Source: JANSYP01 sp039184415 (lineage in GTDB: Bacteria; Pseudomonadota; Alphaproteobacteria; Rhodobacterales; Rhodobacteraceae). From it: 24,562 nucleotides of DNA. The translations under genes and the position numbers were made by a program. The stretch spans positions 1 to 24,562 of the forward strand of contig JBCDBB010000045.1 of assembly GCA_039184415.1 (NCBI GenBank). Direction: 5' to 3'. A model generated the notes under the pieces. The model saw only the letters and a list, made by a program, of their open reading frames with translations, was not told the origin of the DNA and made no database searches. Positions 20,851-24,562 of this stretch are shown here, piece by piece (the stretch's first letter is position 1; each line of letters begins with the position of its first letter).

Positions 20851-21261
20851 GGGTGCTCCGTTTGAGCGCATGTAGCGATGCGCACGCGGTTTGACCAGTT
20901 CCGTGGCGCATGTCGACGCATGGATGGTGCGCAACCGGACCCGCCCGACGAGCAGCTAGCGGCCGAAAGCTGTCCGGCCGCGCCCCTGGGGTCCCGGAAT
21001 TGATCCCCGGTCGTCCCCGAGCGCTGTTTCGACGGATTTCAACCAGGACAGGCCGGGCTTTTCACCGAAACAGGCATTGGATTGGCCGGCAGCCGACCGG
21101 GGATTTCCGGACGCAAATCAGAAAGCCAAGGCGTCGCAAGGCATGTGCGCACGATGGATTTCAAAGATCGCCAAAAGGCGCGGAAAACTCCGCGAAACCC
21201 GCCGAAAGACGATCTCAGGAACGGCGTTGCTTTTAAAATTTGGATGAATGCCGGCTTTCGA
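20851..21261. other. Gene-free stretch between VPLPA-CTERM gene and yciB
   Basis: No gene is supported on either strand. A perfect hairpin, CGCGGA-AAAC-TCCGCG at 21179-21194, lies 68 bases past the VPLPA-CTERM stop; read on the minus strand it is followed by CCTTTTGG, so it may be that gene's terminator. The yciB promoter should lie here but was not recognised. Confidence 0.45.
21179..21194 (-). terminator. Possible terminator of the VPLPA-CTERM gene
   Basis: A 6-bp perfect stem with a 4-nt loop is followed on the minus strand by CC and four T. The T-run is short, so termination may be weak or Rho-assisted. Confidence 0.35.
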
Positions 21262-22059
21262 CTATTTTCGGCGCCGGAGCAGCATCGCAATTCCGAGCCC
21301 GCCCAGCAGCAAGGGAAGCCCGCCCGGGAGCGGAACCGGAGAGGGCGGAGGTGGCGGCGGAGGAGGCGCATCGTCTGCGGTCAGCACGAGATTGTCGAAG
21401 GCCGCATATCCGCCCTGAAGCAGGTCGATCTGCAAAGTGACGTTTCCGTTCGTGTTGCCGTCGGTGCTGAGCCCGAATGCGCCTGCGGTCCAATCAAAAA
21501 CAGTGCGCGGGGATGCAGTACCCGTCAGTTCCACGCTATCCAGCAGGGTGCCGCCCCCGATTGTCGTTGCTCCGGACGGGTTGTCGAACAAGGAAAACCG
21601 AAAGATCGGCGCCAGGCCGTCTATTGGCACGAAAGGGCCGCTGAAGGTCGACAGGTCGATACTCGAAATATCGACGAACACGTTGAAAAACGGAAAAATA
21701 CCCACGTCGAACGAGAGGCCCAGCCGATCGTTCTGCACGTCCGACAGCATCCCGATCGCGAAGTTTTCGCCGGTTCCGGACGGATCATCCCAGCCGGTGC
21801 CAAAGGCAGCCGTGCCGGTACCACGCTCGGACCCCGACACGTTCAGCGTCTCGACCGTGAACGCCTGGGCAAAGCTGAACCCAGCGGGTTGCCCGCCATA
21901 ATTGTCATTCACGGTCCGGAAAATGTTCACATCACCGCCGTCATTCCGATAGCCGTTCGGATTTTCAAAGTCCTGGTCGTAGAGGGTCACCGACGCCGCA
22001 TGGGCGCTGCAAGACATGACGGTGGCCAAAGCAGTTACGGCAGCAAAGATCCGTTTCAT
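21262..22059 (-). CDS. VPLPA-CTERM sorting-domain surface protein
   Basis: The 265-residue secreted protein has a signal peptide ('MKRIFAAVTALATVMSCSAHA', then ASVTLYDQDFENPNG), a beta-rich middle with an all-beta, jelly-roll-like look ('DVNIFRTVNDNYGGQPAGFSF', 'AFGTGWDDPSGTGENFAIGML'), and a Pro-only linker of eight residues. It ends in a tripartite sorting signal: 'SPVPLPGGLPLLLGGLGIAMLLRRRK', i.e. VPLPxG, a hydrophobic helix and a basic tail. This is the VPLPA-CTERM class known in Rhodobacterales, processed by a dedicated exosortase (XrtD) that is not in this window. AAGGAG lies seven bases before the start at 22059. The passenger domain's role is unknown; an extracellular matrix or surface protein is likely. 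Confidence 0.9.
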   Translation of the reverse strand: MKRIFAAVTALATVMSCSAHAASVTLYDQDFENPNGYRNDGGDVNIFRTVNDNYGGQPAGFSFAQAFTVETLNVSGSERGTGTAAFGTGWDDPSGTGENFAIGMLSDVQNDRLGLSFDVGIFPFFNVFVDISSIDLSTFSGPFVPIDGLAPIFRFSLFDNPSGATTIGGGTLLDSVELTGTASPRTVFDWTAGAFGLSTDGNTNGNVTLQIDLLQGGYAAFDNLVLTADDAPPPPPPPPSPVPLPGGLPLLLGGLGIAMLLRRRK

Positions 22060-22525
22060 AAAGCAACTCCTTAATTCCACATTAACGATTTCAGTTTTGG
22101 TCACGTAAGTCTACAGCCGCATTTCAAGGAAATGAGCAGGAGCGCTTTGCCCCATCGGGCAAGTTTCGAGCAATTTCCCCTGGGATTGATGCAATATGAA
22201 AGCCAAATCGGCCTTTCGAAAAGGCGCGTGTGAAATCTGTCCATCAAATTAATTAACGGTGACAGGTTTCGGAAACGCTGCCTGTCACTCCATTGAGAAG
22301 GAATTCAGAACAACCGAGATCAGCGGCTCGATCGTCTGAACGAGGTCCGGCATCAGTCGAGTTGCGCCCACCCGGGCCCTTCGCCTCTTCTTCGACAAAC
22401 GGCACCAGACGCGGCGATGTCGCGGCGGGTCCGCTCCGCCTGGTCCTGTTCGGCCGCGCCAGTAATACCTGTCTTTCAAGCTCTTTCCGGAGCGAACCGA
22501 ACGCCTCGCAGCGCACTCTCCAACC
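22060..22525. other. AT-richer leader and gene-free stretch
   Basis: This is among the AT-richest parts of the window. It contains three hairpins: TTGCCC-CATC-GGGCAA at 22147-22162, GCCTTT-CGA-AAAGGC at 22211-22225, and GTGACAGG...CCTGTCAC at 22259-22288. The last encloses GTTTC-G-GAAAC and is followed on the minus strand by CGTTAATTAATTT, which would make it a plausible terminator for the DMT-transporter operon. The promoter of the VPLPA-CTERM gene should lie between about 22070 and 22250. A short coding-like remnant on the minus strand (22285-22360) is noted among the findings. Confidence 0.45.
22259..22288 (-). terminator. Hairpin with T-rich 3' side, downstream of the DMT operon
   Basis: An 8-bp perfect stem (GTGACAGG/CCTGTCAC) with a 14-nt loop holding a second small dyad is followed on the minus strand by CGTTAATTAATTT. 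It lies about 240 bases after the DMT-transporter stop, rather far for its terminator, and could equally end transcription of an unrecognised short gene in between. Confidence 0.4.
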
Positions 22526-23428
22526 CTACCCGCCGGCCTCGACGATCACGGCGCCAAGCGCGATGAGGGCCATCAGCGCGATCCGGCGGGGGCCGACGGT
22601 CTCTTTCAGCACCAGCCAGCCGATGAAGGCGGCGAAGACCGTGGAGGTCTCGCGCAGGACCGCGGCCTCGCCCACCTTGTCGAGCCGGGTTGCCAGCATC
22701 ACCGTGCCGAAACTGCCGAAGGCGACGATACCGCCGATGAAGCCGCGCAGCATCAGCGGCCCGGGCGCGGGCGGATCGGCCAGACGGTGCCAGCGAATCC
22801 AGGCAACCACCGGAAAGACCAGCCCGTCGATCACGAAAAACCAGGCCAGAAAGGTGAACGGGTCGGCGGTGGCGCGGATCCCGTAGGCGTCCACGGTGGT
22901 GTAGAGCGCCACGCAAAGCCCCGTCCCCACGGCAAAAAGCAGTGCCGGTTCAAGCGTATGCCGGTCGACCTTCACGTGGATGAGGTTGTAGACCGCGAGC
23001 CCGAAAATCCCCGTCAGCAGCGTCAGAACGCCGAGCCACTGCACCAGTGTGAAGGTTTCGCCGAAAACAAGCATCGCGCCGAAGATCGCGAAGAGCGGCC
23101 CGGTGCCGCGGACCACGGGATAGACGACCGTGTAGGCGCCCAGCACATAGGCCTGCCCCTGAAGCACCTTGTAGCCGGTATGGACGGCCCAGACGGCGGC
23201 GAAGATCGGCCACATATGCGGCTCCGGCCATGGCACCAAGAAGAACGCCACGGGCGCGGCCATTGCGCAGTAACAGAAGTCGATCGCGCCGCGCGACAGC
23301 CAGGGATCGTGGCGGCCCTTCTGCAGGGCGCCGAATACCGCGTGCAGAAACCCCGCCGACAGCGCCAGCACCATGGCGGCAAAGTGACCTTGCTCGGTCC
23401 CCTCCCGCGAGATCAGCCAGTCCGACAT
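22526..23428 (-). CDS. DMT-superfamily (EamA-like) transporter
   Basis: The 300-residue inner-membrane protein has about ten hydrophobic helices in two EamA-type halves. Examples are 'AAMVLALSAGFLHAVFGALQKG' and 'RGTGPLFAIFGAMLVFGETFTLVQWLGVLTLLTGIFGLAVYNL' in the first half. The second half has 'FIGGIVAFGSFGTVMLATRLDKVGEAAVLRETSTVFAAFIGWLVLKE' and 'ALMALIALGAVIVEAGG'. The GE-T and KE-V motifs at the end of each half are typical. It is a drug/metabolite transporter of unknown substrate. Its ATG shares one base with the stop of the GNAT gene (TGATG), so it is translated from the ftsY-GNAT transcript. Confidence 0.92.
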   Translation of the reverse strand: MSDWLISREGTEQGHFAAMVLALSAGFLHAVFGALQKGRHDPWLSRGAIDFCYCAMAAPVAFFLVPWPEPHMWPIFAAVWAVHTGYKVLQGQAYVLGAYTVVYPVVRGTGPLFAIFGAMLVFGETFTLVQWLGVLTLLTGIFGLAVYNLIHVKVDRHTLEPALLFAVGTGLCVALYTTVDAYGIRATADPFTFLAWFFVIDGLVFPVVAWIRWHRLADPPAPGPLMLRGFIGGIVAFGSFGTVMLATRLDKVGEAAVLRETSTVFAAFIGWLVLKETVGPRRIALMALIALGAVIVEAGG

Positions 23429-23826
23429 CAGTGCGGCGACGTGAACCGCGCCATGCCGGTGTAATAGTCGAACCCGGCCCGTTCATAGAGCGGTTCGGCG
23501 CCGGGATCGGCGATCAGGCTGACGAAGCATTTCTCGGGCAGATGCGCATCGCCCCAGGCCATCAGGCGCGTGACGATGGCGCCGCCCCAGCCCTGACGGC
23601 GGAAGTCGGGGTCCACGGCGATGTCGCAGACCAGGGCAAAGCAGCCGCCATCGCCGATCAGCCGGCCCATGCCGACAAGCCTGCCCTCCTCGCGCAGCCA
23701 GACGCCGTGGAGCGTGTTGGCAAGCCCGATGGCGACGGCGGCCTCAGTGAAGACGGTCAGCCCGCAGAGCCCCCGAAGGGCGCGATATTCGCCGATGGTC
23801 GCCGGGACCGCGCTGAAGTCAGGCAT
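23428..23826 (-). CDS. GNAT-family N-acetyltransferase
   Basis: The 132-residue protein carries the GNAT fold: 'VGMGRLIGDGGCFALVCDIAVDPDFRRQGWGGAIVTRLMAW', with the acetyl-CoA pyrophosphate loop R-R-Q-G-W-G-G, then 'CFVSLIADPGAEPLYERAGFDYY', with the C-terminal strand and the F-Y-x-x-x-G-F-like end of motif B. The start at 23826 overlaps the ftsY stop by 8 bases, and its own stop overlaps the DMT start, so the three genes form one tight unit. The acceptor substrate cannot be inferred. The alternative start at 23886 lies inside ftsY and is less likely. Confidence 0.9.
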   Translation of the reverse strand: MPDFSAVPATIGEYRALRGLCGLTVFTEAAVAIGLANTLHGVWLREEGRLVGMGRLIGDGGCFALVCDIAVDPDFRRQGWGGAIVTRLMAWGDAHLPEKCFVSLIADPGAEPLYERAGFDYYTGMARFTSPH

Positions 23827-24562
23827 CGGGGCCGGTGTCCAGCCCGGTGAGCGCGGCGGCGAATTCCTCGGGGTCGAAGGGCGCAAGATCGTCGATCTGC
23901 TCGCCCACTCCGATGGCGTGGATCGGCAGGCCGAACCGGTCGGCCAGTGCCACCAGAACGCCGCCCCGGGCGGTGCCGTCGAGCTTGGTCATCACGAGCC
24001 CTGAGACATCGGCGAGCTTCTGGAAGATCTCCACCTGGCTCAGCGCGTTCTGGCCCGTGGTCGCGTCGAGCACCAGAAGCGTGTTGTGCGGCGCCTCGGG
24101 GTCTTTCTTGCGGATGACCCGGACGATCTTGGCAAGCTCCTCCATCAGGTCCGCGCGGTTCTGCAGCCGCCCGGCCGTGTCGATCATCAGGAGATCCGCG
24201 CCATCGGCCTCGGCCTTGACCATCGCCTCGAAGGCAAGGCTCGCGGGGTCGGAGCCTTCGGGCGCCGTCAGCACCGGCACGCCCGCGCGCTCCCCCCAGA
24301 CCTGGAGCTGTTCGACGGCGGCGGCGCGGAACGTGTCCCCGGCGGCGATCACGACCTGCTTGCCGGCGGCGCGGAACTGGCTGGCGAGCTTGCCGATGGT
24401 GGTGGTCTTGCCCGAGCCGTTGACGCCCACCACCAGCACCACCTGGGGGCGTTTGGGATAGAGCGGCATCGGGCGGGCCACGGGCTCCATGATGCGGGCG
24501 ACCTCGGAGGCCATGAGCTCCTTCAGCTCGCGGCTCGACACCCGGCTGCCGATCCTCCCGCC
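23819..24562 (-). CDS. ftsY: Signal recognition particle receptor FtsY (5' end outside window)
   Basis: FtsY is the membrane-associated GTPase that docks ribosome-nascent chain-SRP complexes at SecYEG. The visible 247 residues are the C-terminal part of the NG domain: 'VVLVVGVNGSGKTTTIGKLA' (P-loop G1), 'IAAGDTFRAAAVEQL' (G2/insertion box), 'LLMIDTAGR' (G3), 'VMTKLDGTARGG' (G4) and 'IHAIGVGEQIDDLAPFDPEEFA' (G5 region and the family C-terminus). The frame is open to the window edge, so the N-terminal acidic/membrane-binding region and the true start are outside. It is the first visible gene of the overlapping ftsY-GNAT-DMT set. Confidence 0.97.
   Translation of the reverse strand, partial: GGRIGSRVSSRELKELMASEVARIMEPVARPMPLYPKRPQVVLVVGVNGSGKTTTIGKLASQFRAAGKQVVIAAGDTFRAAAVEQLQVWGERAGVPVLTAPEGSDPASLAFEAMVKAEADGADLLMIDTAGRLQNRADLMEELAKIVRVIRKKDPEAPHNTLLVLDATTGQNALSQVEIFQKLADVSGLVMTKLDGTARGGVLVALADRFGLPIHAIGVGEQIDDLAPFDPEEFAAALTGLDTGPDA

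Overview
The window is high-GC, gene-dense DNA with strong G/C third-position bias. Protein families point to an alphaproteobacterium of the Rhodobacterales (roseobacter-like): a FolE2 of the Rhodobacteraceae type, a VPLPA-CTERM surface protein, and a SAM-II riboswitch in front of metZ. No tRNA, rRNA, CRISPR array, phage or intact insertion sequence was seen.

Layout, left to right. 1-909 is the 3' part of an OmpA-domain protein, facing a GFA/Mss4-like zinc protein (920-1357, minus). 1509-1782 holds a cluster of modular palindromes beside folE2 (1795-2898, minus). A one-helix membrane protein of unknown role follows (3185-4228, plus). 4282-4816 (minus) is a compact metal-response operon: an ArsR/SmtB-type repressor overlapping a SmtA-type bacterial metallothionein. 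It is divergent from a two-domain VOC protein (4971-5717). A TPR-family protein (6320-7954) has a run of nine G in its leader.

8384-14576 is the most unusual part. A minus-strand AraC regulator is divergent from a six-gene plus-strand set: a small beta-barrel-like outer-membrane protein, three tandem DUF1254/DUF1214 exported paralogues, a neuromedin-U/MetA-pathway-type outer-membrane protein, and a PsiE-like inner-membrane protein. The spacings are short (17-71 nt, one GTGA overlap), so this looks like one transcription unit for an envelope system of unknown function. The first paralogue has lost about 50 central residues and is cut by an in-frame TAA, with the conserved C-terminal tail still readable behind it.

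A TetR regulator with a clear dyad upstream (14913-15422) is followed on the minus strand by metZ and a class I glutamine amidotransferase-like gene, joined by a GTGA overlap. metZ has a recognisable SAM-II riboswitch and promoter. Then come a MATE exporter (minus), a YfcG-like glutathione transferase (plus) and a YciB/IspZ septation protein (minus).

The right end is a tightly overlapping minus-strand set, ftsY (partial) - GNAT - DMT transporter. A VPLPA-CTERM gene with an AT-richer, hairpin-rich leader lies between it and yciB. All assignments are from reading the sequence and from memory of the families; no database search was run.
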